7,265 nt of DNA, from assembly GCA_021767325.1 (NCBI GenBank), contig JAASTM010000108.1, positions 1 through 7,265 on the forward strand, written 5' to 3'. Under the pieces are notes generated by a model. The model was not told the DNA's origin. It searched no databases and saw nothing but the letters and a program-made list of their open reading frames with translations. Origin of the DNA: Spirochaetales bacterium. Lineage in GTDB: Bacteria > Spirochaetota > Spirochaetia > DSM-16054 > Sediminispirochaetaceae. Positions 1-6,589 of the stretch are shown piece by piece; positions within the stretch are counted from its first letter, which is position 1, and each line of letters starts with the position of its first letter. The position numbers and the translations under genes were made by a program.

Positions 1-1010
1 AACGGGTACTGGCACAGGGGTATCTGGGGCTCGGCGAGTCGTATATGGACGGCTGGTGGGACTGCGAGCAGCTGGATGAGATGATCGCGCGGGTAGTCCG
101 CGGGAATATCGAGCAGCAGGTGGGCGTAGGCTTGAAGGACGTCTGGATCACTCTGCGCTCTAAACTGACCAATATGCAGCGCGAACGGCGGGCTTTCAAA
201 GTCGGGCAGCAGCACTACGACATCGGCAATGATCTGTACACCCGCATGCTCGACTCACGCATGGTCTATACCTGCGGCTACTGGAACGGTGCCGAGAATC
301 TGGACCAGGCCCAGGAGGCCAAACTGGATCTGGTCTGCCGGAAGATCGGCCTGCAGCCGGGTATGTCGGTACTGGACCTGGGCTGTGGATGGGGCTCGTT
401 TGCAAAGTATGCGGCGGAGAAGTACGGAGCGGAGGTTACCGGACTGACGGTTTCCAAAGACCAGGTAGAACTCGGCAACCAGGCCTGCTCCGGTCTGCCA
501 GCTGAGCTCTATTTCCGGGATTACCGGTCGGTCAGCGGACGATTCGACCGGGTGGTGTCAATCGGACTGCTCGAACACGTGGGGTACAAAAATTACCGGG
601 AATATATGGAGGTAGTCGACCGCACCCTAAAGGATGACGGCATCGGCTTCATTCACTGCATCGGCAGCAACGAGTCGCACACCTCCAGTAATGCCTGGAC
701 GACGAAGTACATCTTTCCCAACAGTATGCTGCCCTCACTGGCGCAAATCAGCGCGGCAATGGAAGGGCTGTTTGTGTTGGAGGATCTGCACAACATCGGT
801 GAGCACTATGATCCGACCCTCATGGCCTGGTACCGCAACTTCGAGAAGGCCTGGCCGCAGCTGCATGAAAAGTACGGCGACCGCTTCTACCGCATGTGGC
901 GCTTTTACCTGCTGAGTTCAGCCGGTGGTTTTCGCGGCCGCAACATTCAGCTGTGGCAGATCGTCTTCACCAAGCGCGGGCAGCCGCAGCCGGCCTGCAG
1001 ACTCAGCTGA
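1..1010 (+). CDS. cfa: Cyclopropane-fatty-acyl-phospholipid synthase (5' end outside window)
   Basis: Members of this family use S-adenosylmethionine to add a methylene bridge across the double bond of an unsaturated acyl chain in membrane phospholipid. The reading frame is already open at base 3 and encodes the family stretch GLGESYMDGWWDC, so the ATG at 45 is internal. By alignment from memory to the 382-residue E. coli Cfa, about 48 N-terminal residues lie upstream of the window. Counting from the ATG at 45, the SAM-binding motif VLDLGCGWG is at residues 109-117. The E. coli bicarbonate-site residues Cys139, Glu239, His266, Ile268 and Tyr317 map to C77, E177, H204, I206 and Y255 with a constant offset of 62, so the domain is colinear and looks catalytically intact. 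The gene ends in TGA at 1008-1010, 10 bases before the flavoprotein gene, suggesting co-transcription. A methylene-forming or other methyltransferase activity on unsaturated lipid is possible instead of cyclopropanation. Confidence 0.95.
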   Translation, partial: RVLAQGYLGLGESYMDGWWDCEQLDEMIARVVRGNIEQQVGVGLKDVWITLRSKLTNMQRERRAFKVGQQHYDIGNDLYTRMLDSRMVYTCGYWNGAENLDQAQEAKLDLVCRKIGLQPGMSVLDLGCGWGSFAKYAAEKYGAEVTGLTVSKDQVELGNQACSGLPAELYFRDYRSVSGRFDRVVSIGLLEHVGYKNYREYMEVVDRTLKDDGIGFIHCIGSNESHTSSNAWTTKYIFPNSMLPSLAQISAAMEGLFVLEDLHNIGEHYDPTLMAWYRNFEKAWPQLHEKYGDRFYRMWRFYLLSSAGGFRGRNIQLWQIVFTKRGQPQPACRLS

Positions 1011-1020
1011 ACCGGATAGT

Positions 1021-2091
1021 ATGGAACATTTCGATGTGATTATAGTCGGCGCCGGGCCGGCCGGCAGCACTTGCGCCCGTGAACTTGTGGAGGCCGGCTG
1101 GAGTGTTGCCCTTCTCGACCGATCCGATTTCCCCCGCCACAAACTCTGTGCCGGCTGGATTCCCCCGTCCCTCTTTCGCCGCCTGGGTGTAAGCCCAGAG
1201 GAGTATCCGGGCGGGCTGCGGGAGTATCGTCGTCTCAACTTTCGAATTAAGGGTGTGCCGCTTCCGCTGCCCACCCGCCAGTACGCCATCCGCCGCTACG
1301 AGTTCGACTTCTGGCTGCTGCAGAGCTCGGGAGCTCCCTTTTATCACCACCATGTTCACGAGATCGAGCGCATCGACGGCAGCCGCCGGGATGGCTGCAC
1401 AACCACCGGCCGCCCCCTGGCCGATGCGGATCACCGCCGCAATGCCGGGATGCCGGATGGGGCCTGCTTTCGGATAGACAACCGCTTCACCTGCCGCTAT
1501 CTGGTGGGTGCCGGCGGGACCGGCTGTCCGGTAGCCGCCTGGCAGCGGCGCACCGGAGGCATGCAGCGGGAGCGCGAGGATCTGATCGTGACCCTGGAAA
1601 GCGAGTTCATCCCCTCCGCCCACAACCGTGAAGACCGCCGCGATTCATGTTATCTGCGCTTTTTCGACCGCGGCCTGGTGGGGTATTCCTGGTACTTCCC
1701 GAAGGCCGACGGATACCTGACTATCGGCATAGGAGGCAAGCAGGCGGGACTGCGGCAACGCGGTCAGTCAATCCGCGATCACTGGCTGCCGTTCGTACAA
1801 CATCTCCAGCGCAAGGGCCTGCTCGATGAATCGCTTCCGGATCCGTCCGGCCACAGCTACTACCTGCGCAGCAGCGATAGCGAGGTGCAGGAGTGCCGAG
1901 CTGCCCCTGAGGGACATGTATACCTGATAGGGGATGCGGCCGGATTCGCTACTGTCGATATGGGCGAGGGCATTGAACCGGCGGTTCACAGCGGCCAGCT
2001 GACCGCCCGGGCGATTATCGAAAACCGCCCGTTGCGGGTAGAGCCGGTTAAACGGCGCAGCCTGCCCGACATTCTGCGGCCGGGCCGGTAG
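1021..2091 (+). CDS. FAD-dependent oxidoreductase, geranylgeranyl reductase family
   Basis: This 356-residue flavoprotein probably reduces carbon-carbon double bonds in a lipid substrate at the membrane surface. The N-terminal Rossmann motif GAGPAG is at residues 10-15, with acidic D33 closing the second strand. KLCAGW at 41-46 carries C43, which matches the conserved cysteine loop of geranylgeranyl reductases. At 222-238 the family substrate motif YxWxFPx8GxG is complete (Y222, W224, F226, P227, G236, G238). GDAAGFATVDMGEGIEPA at 304-321 is the second FAD-binding motif. The ATG at 1021 is chosen because the GAGPAG strand begins right after it; the frame is open back to 925 but that part overlaps cfa and is not protein-like. 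No strong ribosome-binding site is visible, so translational coupling to cfa (10-base gap) is likely. The C-terminus is short compared with classical ~390-400 residue reductases, yet nothing suggests a frameshift. The true substrate is unknown; polyprenyl or methylene-branched acyl chains are candidates. Confidence 0.88.
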   Translation: MEHFDVIIVGAGPAGSTCARELVEAGWSVALLDRSDFPRHKLCAGWIPPSLFRRLGVSPEEYPGGLREYRRLNFRIKGVPLPLPTRQYAIRRYEFDFWLLQSSGAPFYHHHVHEIERIDGSRRDGCTTTGRPLADADHRRNAGMPDGACFRIDNRFTCRYLVGAGGTGCPVAAWQRRTGGMQREREDLIVTLESEFIPSAHNREDRRDSCYLRFFDRGLVGYSWYFPKADGYLTIGIGGKQAGLRQRGQSIRDHWLPFVQHLQRKGLLDESLPDPSGHSYYLRSSDSEVQECRAAPEGHVYLIGDAAGFATVDMGEGIEPAVHSGQLTARAIIENRPLRVEPVKRRSLPDILRPGR

Positions 2092-2126
2092 TGCCGCTCT
2101 ACCCGGGGTGCCGCCGGGCCAACGGA

Positions 2127-3329
2127 CTAAAAATAGACCGACACACTCGGAGCGAGGGTAAATCCACCTAAGTCTATAGTGACCGGATTCGGCAGGTTAG
2201 TGAGATGCCACTGCCGGGTGGTATTGAGTTCCAGGGTCCCGAAGTCCCAACCGGCCTTCAGCGAGAAGGCGGCCCGCGGGCTCATAAACCACTCGAAGCC
2301 GGCCCGCAGACGGTACACCGCCGCCGAATCGGTCTCCCGCGGCCCGAACTCATCAAACCCGAAGCCGTTGCCCATGTTCTGCTGCAAATTCATAAGTTCA
2401 TAGTCCGGATCAAAATACCCCTCGATGTCGAGGATGAGGTACTCGACTCCTGCCGAGAAAAAGGCGCTGAAACGGCGGCTGGCCGGCCAGACGAAGTAAG
2501 CGTTAGCCAGCAGACCGAAGCCCTCGCTGTAGAGGATAAACGGGCCGCTGCCTGAAGCCCCACCTGGGTTCAGGGAGGTACTATAATCCCACGTGATCGA
2601 CTCAAAATACTTCAGGTTGCCGCCGGCGGTTTCGATGCCGGCGCCCAGCATGAACCAGGTGGTGACGCGGTATTTGAACTCGACGCCGAACGGCCGGCCG
2701 AAAAGGGTGTTGGAGAATTCGTTGAAGTTCAGGGAGGTGTTGTTGCCGGCGAAAGTCATATCATAACCCAGCAGGGAAATCCCCACCCCCATGGCCGAGA
2801 TGTATTCCATGTCGAGCTGGCGTTTCGTTTCGACCATCTCGCTGCGGTTTAGAGTCAGGTCTTCGGCGACCATCTCGCCGCTCTCCACATCAACGATGCG
2901 TACGTGTACGAGATAGGTGTCGCCGACCAGGTTCACAGTACCCAACAGGAGGGCCTGGGCATTTTGAATCTGGCCGAGGTCTACGGCACCCTCGGAGTCG
3001 GTAACTCCCATCAGCTGGAGCTTCTGTTCCTCCAACAGGGTTTTGATGTTTCGGCGGTCTACCAGAGTAAACACCGTGGAGCGGGAGAAGGTGGAGCTGA
3101 AGAGATCCTCCACTGCCCGGGTGATGTTGCGGCTGGACCCCTCCTCGGTGATATCTTTGAACTCGAGGATGGCCAGGTTCTGGCGAAAATGCAGCCCTTT
3201 TCCGGCGATGTAGGCCTCGGTCAGCGATTCGGAGGCCTGTCGAACCTGGCTGCGGATAGAGGCGTCCGCCGCCCAGATGTTCCCCGCCGCACACAGCAGA
3301 ATAACGACAACCAGCATAGCTCTTTTCAT
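2127..3329 (-). CDS. Secreted CsgG-domain protein with C-terminal outer-membrane beta-barrel-like region
   Basis: A 400-residue exported protein of unknown precise role. Residues 1-20 form a signal peptide (MKR, then a hydrophobic run), with likely cleavage after NIWA. C13 lacks a good lipobox because leucine precedes it. Residues about 51-160 resemble CsgG/LpoB/FlgO-type periplasmic domains: NLAILEFKDI, then a helix, FTLVDRRNIKTLLEEQKLQL, ALLLGTV, and a closing strand with VRIVDVESGEMV. Residues about 181-400 are rich in alternating aromatic and small residues (for example GVEFKYRVTTWFMLGAGIE and the RLRAGFEWF strand), and the chain ends in SVSVYF, the terminal aromatic signature of outer-membrane barrels. 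The start is fixed by a strong Shine-Dalgarno GGAGG (plus-strand 3336-3340) six bases from ATG. The gene is convergent with the flavoprotein gene (35 bases between stops) and divergent from tetR. No convincing promoter was found: a TAGTAT -10 at 3348-3353 would leave only a ~12-base leader. The barrel assignment rests on pattern, not on a database match. Confidence 0.8.
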   Translation of the reverse strand: MKRAMLVVVILLCAAGNIWAADASIRSQVRQASESLTEAYIAGKGLHFRQNLAILEFKDITEEGSSRNITRAVEDLFSSTFSRSTVFTLVDRRNIKTLLEEQKLQLMGVTDSEGAVDLGQIQNAQALLLGTVNLVGDTYLVHVRIVDVESGEMVAEDLTLNRSEMVETKRQLDMEYISAMGVGISLLGYDMTFAGNNTSLNFNEFSNTLFGRPFGVEFKYRVTTWFMLGAGIETAGGNLKYFESITWDYSTSLNPGGASGSGPFILYSEGFGLLANAYFVWPASRRFSAFFSAGVEYLILDIEGYFDPDYELMNLQQNMGNGFGFDEFGPRETDSAAVYRLRAGFEWFMSPRAAFSLKAGWDFGTLELNTTRQWHLTNLPNPVTIDLGGFTLAPSVSVYF

Positions 3330-3335
3330 CTGTCA

Positions 3336-3340
3336 CCTCC
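3336..3340 (-). promoter_or_regulatory. Strong ribosome-binding site of the CsgG/barrel gene
   Basis: On the minus strand this reads GGAGG (extended GGAGGTG), six bases before the ATG at 3329-3327. It is a near-perfect anti-Shine-Dalgarno match and fixes the start of the secreted protein. Confidence 0.8.
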
Positions 3341-3405
3341 GTGAAAAATACTACCCCGGTTTAGGGAGGGCCGCAAGAAAAAATCTTACGATAATGTAAT
3401 TTCGC

Positions 3406-3434
3406 TTGACACTGTTCTGTAAACCGGCTAATGT
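3406..3434 (+). promoter_or_regulatory. Promoter of the tetR/membrane-protein operon
   Basis: A perfect -35 box TTGACA (3406-3411) is followed after exactly 17 bases by TAATGT (3429-3434), a partial -10 box with 3 of 6 consensus positions. The predicted transcription start is near 3441, inside the palindromic operator. A regulator bound there would block polymerase access to the -10 and start site. The -35 and spacing are strong; the -10 is weak. Confidence 0.65.
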
Positions 3435-3466
3435 GACTAATAGTCATATGACTATTAGTCACATTA
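3429..3466. promoter_or_regulatory. Perfect 38-bp palindromic operator, two 13-bp sites
   Basis: The sequence equals its own reverse complement over all 38 bases, centred on CATATG (3445-3450). Inside it are two shorter palindromes, TGACTAATAGTCA (3434-3446) and TGACTATTAGTCA (3449-3461), each with 6-bp arms and a single central base. They are separated by TA and are reverse complements of each other, with centres 15 bp apart. Flanking TAATG and CATTA complete the symmetry. The element covers the predicted -10 and transcription start of tetR and stops 10 bases before its ATG. This is the expected layout of an autoregulated TetR-family operator that binds two dimers. Binding by the adjacent regulator is inference from position and symmetry. 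Confidence 0.85.
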
Positions 3467-3476
3467 AGGAGTGCAT

Positions 3477-4103
3477 ATGCCGAAAGAGACCTTTTTTAAT
3501 CTTCCGGTGGAAAAGCGGAATAAGTTGACCTCTGTGGCAGTACAAGCTTTTGCCCACGCCTTTTACCGCGATGTATCGGTGGATGCAATAGTGAATGCCG
3601 CCGGTATTCCGAAGGGAAGTTTTTATCAGTACTTTCAGAACAAGGCTGACATGTACCGTTATCTCATCCGCTATGCCGATGATGCCAAGATAGAGCGATT
3701 GAAGGCTGTATTTGCCGAAATCGGGCGTCTCGGATTTACCGAATTCTTGCGCACGCTGTTTCTGGAAGGGGCCCGAATCGATCGTGAACAGCCTGCGTTG
3801 GCGAACCTGCGCAACCGCTTCATTTTCGAGGGCGACGATAAAATGCATAAAGACCTGATGGAAGACTCGGTGCGTAAAAGTAATGAACTGCTGGCGGATG
3901 TGCTGCGAGAGTACATATGGCGCGGCGAGGTACGGGAGAATATCGACATAGAGCTCAGTGCCCATATTATAACTGTCTCTACCATGACGGTTATCCGCTA
4001 CTACTTAAATGGAATCGACTTGAATAACGAGGGCGCCGTAATGGACGTAGTCGACCGGATGCTCTCGATTATCGAAAATGGTGTAAAAATAAGGAGAGAA
4101 TAA
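3477..4103 (+). CDS. TetR/AcrR-family transcriptional regulator
   Basis: A 208-residue repressor-type protein. The N-terminal three-helix DNA-binding domain is clear: FNLPVEKRNKLTSVAVQAFA leads into a helix-turn-helix at about residues 33-53 (VSVDAIVNAAGIPKGSFYQYF), followed by the usual K55-aromatic helix 4. The remaining helices (about 70-208) form the ligand-binding and dimer domain, which is family-variable, so the ligand cannot be predicted. The ATG at 3477 is chosen over GTG at 3471 because the Shine-Dalgarno AAGGAG occupies 3466-3471, giving ideal 5-base spacing to the ATG, whereas the GTG overlaps it. The stop codon overlaps the next start as TAATG, so the regulator and membrane protein are translationally coupled. 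The palindrome directly upstream suggests autoregulation. GC content is about 47-50% in sample lines, clearly lower than the flanking genes. Confidence 0.93.
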   Translation: MPKETFFNLPVEKRNKLTSVAVQAFAHAFYRDVSVDAIVNAAGIPKGSFYQYFQNKADMYRYLIRYADDAKIERLKAVFAEIGRLGFTEFLRTLFLEGARIDREQPALANLRNRFIFEGDDKMHKDLMEDSVRKSNELLADVLREYIWRGEVRENIDIELSAHIITVSTMTVIRYYLNGIDLNNEGAVMDVVDRMLSIIENGVKIRRE

Positions 4104-4873
4104 TGCATGTGTTAATTGCAATCGCAGTTGCCGGAGGGCTGTATATCGCCCTGAACATTACCGGTATTCCGTCACGAATCGATCTGATAGTTGAGGCGCT
4201 ACTGTTCAGTTTTGCCGGTACGGTAGGACTAGGCGCCTATCTTCGTAAGAGCGGCCGGGAGACCCGGCGCTTCAGGAAGTTCGAACTATTCTACGGACTG
4301 ACCTATTCGGTTGTGGCTATCTCGTCGCTGCTGGGTATTTTCTTTCTGTTTACCCATCCGCAGGTCCACGAGATCGGAATTGCCACAGTTGAAGGCAGCC
4401 CACTGCTGCAGGCAATGGCAGGCATCAAATCGCTTTCTTTCGTGTGTATGTTTGCCGCATGGTTCTATTTCTACCGCAACCTACAGATTCAGGCCGGAAT
4501 CTTGAAAAAGACCATTGCATTCTTGACCGGGTTCGGCGGCTACTTCGGCAGTTCGCTGATCATCATGAGCATCACCGGTGATTCGACTATACTCTCACTG
4601 GGACTTATCGTGGGTGCTGCAATCGGACTGTTCGCGATGATTGCCCTGCATCCATCCACCCGCTACCTTTCGGCTATCTTTCTGTTATTCAGTGTGGTGC
4701 ACTTGTGGGAATTCTACCTGATGGGAGTTGGAGCTCCGCTGGTAACCGGGCTCAATAATCCGGTATACTGGTTGCTAATTTATCTCTATACAGTAGAAGT
4801 AAGGCGCTGGATTCGTGATAAGCAGTACAGCCTAGACTCAGCGGCATCTGAGCGCTTCGAGCAGGTCGCCTGA
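4103..4873 (+). CDS. Polytopic integral membrane protein, function unknown (operon with tetR)
   Basis: A 256-residue inner-membrane protein that I do not recognise. About eight hydrophobic segments are visible at residues 3-21, 27-46, 64-83, 105-125, 136-156, 161-182, 188-208 and 219-236. Basic loops (RKSGRETRRFRK at 49-60 and RRWIRDK at 234-240) suggest which ends face the cytoplasm. Polar residues within or beside membrane segments include K109, H200 and E203 (in VVHLWEFYLMG). These could line a pore or active site, but no known transporter or enzyme motif is apparent. The start ATG overlaps the tetR stop (TAATG) and has AAGGAG at 4091-4096 with 6-base spacing, so it is certain to be co-translated with the regulator. 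The pairing implies that expression is induced by whatever ligand the TetR protein senses; efflux or membrane adaptation are possibilities only. It shares the lower GC content of tetR. Confidence 0.85.
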   Translation: MHVLIAIAVAGGLYIALNITGIPSRIDLIVEALLFSFAGTVGLGAYLRKSGRETRRFRKFELFYGLTYSVVAISSLLGIFFLFTHPQVHEIGIATVEGSPLLQAMAGIKSLSFVCMFAAWFYFYRNLQIQAGILKKTIAFLTGFGGYFGSSLIIMSITGDSTILSLGLIVGAAIGLFAMIALHPSTRYLSAIFLLFSVVHLWEFYLMGVGAPLVTGLNNPVYWLLIYLYTVEVRRWIRDKQYSLDSAASERFEQVA

Positions 4874-4909
4874 GAGCAGAAGCACATTCTCCTGAGGTTG
4901 TTGCTCTTA
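4871..4909 (+). terminator. Possible terminator hairpin after the membrane-protein gene
   Basis: TGAGAGCA (4871-4878) pairs with TGCTCTTA (4902-4909) to give an 8-bp stem with one G-U pair, followed by TCTTTCT. The 23-base loop is long and the tail is not a pure T-run, so this is a weak candidate. The position, between two convergent genes, is where a terminator is expected. Confidence 0.3.
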
Positions 4910-4940
4910 TCTTTCTACAAACAGTTTCCCCGGCCACAGC

Positions 4941-6422
4941 TCACAGGTGTTTTTCAAACACCCGGCGGTAATGGAACCCGTAAATAGCCAGGGTTGTGGC
5001 CAGTGGGAAACAGCGGGGGCGCCGGAAGAGGGCCCACAGCATCAGCTTCCAGTACTGCACCCGTTCCTTACCGATTACCCCCAGTACCAGGATTGACTTC
5101 AAGATCGCCTTGATATGCATGGGCCGCAGGCGGAATATCGGCCGGGCCGGCGGTGTGTACTCCTGCAGGAACCGCTTGACCCGGCTATAGTAGTAGTGCG
5201 GGGAGTAGATGGTGCCGACGATTCGCTTGTAACCGGAGATAAGCACATCGCGGTCCATAGCCGGCTCAAAATTGAGGGACCCGTCGGTGTTGTTGCCGGT
5301 CTCCTCACTCACGAGGCGGTTCTCCTTCTTCAGACGGCGGTAGAGCTTGGTGCCCTTCAGGGCCGTCAGCAGGCCGACCATGGCCGTGACGATGGAGCTG
5401 TCCTGGATAAAGCGTATCTGATCTTCGAAGATGGTTTTGGGGTCGCTGTCGAATCCGACGATAAAGCCGCCCTGCACCTCTATACCCGCCCGCTGGATTT
5501 TGCGCACACTGGCTACCATATCACGATGCTCGTTCTGTACCTTCGAACACTCCTGCAGGCCGGCGGCACTGGGCGTCTCGATTCCGATGAACACGTTATC
5601 GAACCCGGCCGCCGCCATCAGTTCGAGCAGGCGGGCGTCGTCAGCGATATTGATGGAGGCTTGGGTATTGAAGCTGAACGGGTACTTACGTTCCCGCATC
5701 CATTCCACCAGAGCTGGTAGGAGCTCCTGCTTTAGAACCCGCTTGTTGCCTATGAAATTGTCATCCACGAAAAAGACGTTTTCCCGCCAGCCCCGGCGGT
5801 AGATCTGCTCGAGCTCGGTCAGCACCTGCTCCGTAGACTTCAGACGGACCCGGCGGCCGTAGAGCATGGTAATGTCGCAGAAATCGCAGTCGAAGGGGCA
5901 GCCCCGGGAGAACTGCACTACCATCGAGGCGTAGTACCTCATCTTTAGCAGGTCGAGCTGCGGGGGCGGGGTCGCGGAGAGAAGCGGTTTGGACTCGGCC
6001 CTGTAGATACGCCGGACACATCCGCTCTGCAGGTCGCGGATAAACTCGGGCAGAATTGTTTCAGCTTCGCCGAGCACCAGATGGTCGACAGCGGGAAAAT
6101 CTTCCCAGCCGGTGGTAAACAGGGGGCCTCCGGCCACGGTCCTCGTACCGATGCGCCGGCAGCGGGTAATTACTTTGCGGGCCGCCGCCTTCTGCACCGA
6201 CATGCCGCTGAGAAACACATAATCGGCCCAGCGTAGGTGCCGGTTCCGTAGGGCCTGTACGTTCATGTCCACCAGCCTGACCTCCCAGTCTGGCGGTAAC
6301 AGGGATGCCACCGTCAGCAGGCCCAGCGGCGGAGTGCCTGACTTCTTAGAAATAAAATTGAGGGCGTGCTTAAAACTCCAGAAGGTATCGGGAAACTCGG
6401 GATAGACCAGCAGGATTTTCAT
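4941..6422 (-). CDS. B12-binding-domain radical SAM protein, DUF4070/HpnP-like
   Basis: A 493-residue cobalamin-binding radical SAM enzyme, probably a methyltransferase or other C-H-modifying enzyme. Residues 1-135 form a B12-binding-type Rossmann domain (MKILLVYPEFPDTFWSFKHA, PPLGLLTVASLLP, LVDMN, GGPLFTTG, LVLGEAE) without the DxHxxG base-off histidine motif. The radical SAM domain follows, with the CxxxCxxC cluster motif at C175, C179 and C182 (SRGCPFDCDFC). It continues with VFFVDDNFIGNK (216-227), GIETPS (280-285) and GGFIVGFDSD (318-327). Residues about 340-480 correspond to the DUF4070-type C-terminal region. This architecture is shared with the hopanoid C-2 methylase HpnP and many uncharacterised homologues; no hopanoid genes are visible here, so hpnP is not assigned. 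The start is supported by AGGAG (plus-strand 6430-6434) seven bases before ATG. The gene converges on the TetR operon and diverges from the small membrane-protein gene. Confidence 0.9.
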   Translation of the reverse strand: MKILLVYPEFPDTFWSFKHALNFISKKSGTPPLGLLTVASLLPPDWEVRLVDMNVQALRNRHLRWADYVFLSGMSVQKAAARKVITRCRRIGTRTVAGGPLFTTGWEDFPAVDHLVLGEAETILPEFIRDLQSGCVRRIYRAESKPLLSATPPPQLDLLKMRYYASMVVQFSRGCPFDCDFCDITMLYGRRVRLKSTEQVLTELEQIYRRGWRENVFFVDDNFIGNKRVLKQELLPALVEWMRERKYPFSFNTQASINIADDARLLELMAAAGFDNVFIGIETPSAAGLQECSKVQNEHRDMVASVRKIQRAGIEVQGGFIVGFDSDPKTIFEDQIRFIQDSSIVTAMVGLLTALKGTKLYRRLKKENRLVSEETGNNTDGSLNFEPAMDRDVLISGYKRIVGTIYSPHYYYSRVKRFLQEYTPPARPIFRLRPMHIKAILKSILVLGVIGKERVQYWKLMLWALFRRPRCFPLATTLAIYGFHYRRVFEKHL

Positions 6423-6429
6423 ACTGACA

Positions 6430-6434
6430 CTCCT
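6430..6434 (-). promoter_or_regulatory. Ribosome-binding site of the radical SAM gene
   Basis: The minus strand reads AGGAG here, seven bases upstream of the ATG at 6422-6420. It fixes the start so that the protein begins MKILLVYPEF, the normal first strand of the B12-binding domain. Confidence 0.7.
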
Positions 6435-6515
6435 GGTAAAGATTTCGGTGACAGGAAGCGTAGGCTGCGGGTAGAACCGGTAGGCGGGAAAACTGATAGT
6501 TTGAGCTGTTTTTCC

Positions 6516-6544
6516 ATATTACTACAGCCCGTCTGCCAAAACAA
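6516..6544 (-). promoter_or_regulatory. Candidate promoter of the radical SAM gene
   Basis: On the minus strand a TTGTTT -35-like box (6544-6539) lies 17 bases from a TAATAT -10-like box (6521-6516). The leader to the ATG would be roughly 85-90 bases. Spacing is ideal but both hexamers are imperfect, so this is tentative. Confidence 0.35.
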
Positions 6545-6589
6545 TCGCCGAAAGGTCCTTTTTATTTGTTTTTATCTTAGTAATGTGAC

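Noticed and set aside
925..1020. Upstream 32-residue extension of the flavoprotein reading frame
   Set aside because: It overlaps the 3' end of cfa, has no protein-like features, and the GAGPAG Rossmann strand begins just after the ATG at 1021.
1003..1623. 206-codon open frame on the minus strand
   Set aside because: It is antisense to the flavoprotein gene in GC-rich DNA, where long antisense open frames are common, and has no recognisable domain.
2102..2118. GC-rich hairpin CCCGG-N7-CCGGG between the two convergent stops
   Set aside because: There is no T-run on either side, the stem is only 5 bp, and such repeats are frequent in this GC-rich DNA; not called as a terminator.
2890..3344. 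Overlapping open frames (148 codons minus, 146 codons plus) in the CsgG region
   Set aside because: Both are shadows of the CsgG-domain coding sequence, which has a signal peptide and a strong ribosome-binding site.
3471..3476. GTG start for the TetR regulator two codons upstream
   Set aside because: The GTG overlaps the Shine-Dalgarno AAGGAG (3466-3471); the ATG at 3477 has correct spacing.
5115..5720. 201-codon open frame on the plus strand
   Set aside because: It lies wholly antisense to the radical SAM gene, whose motifs are unambiguous, and shows no ribosome-binding site or domain.
6556..6577. T-rich stretch in the divergent intergenic region
   Set aside because: No stable hairpin precedes it and no gene ends nearby, so it is not a terminator; it is more likely just AT-rich promoter DNA.
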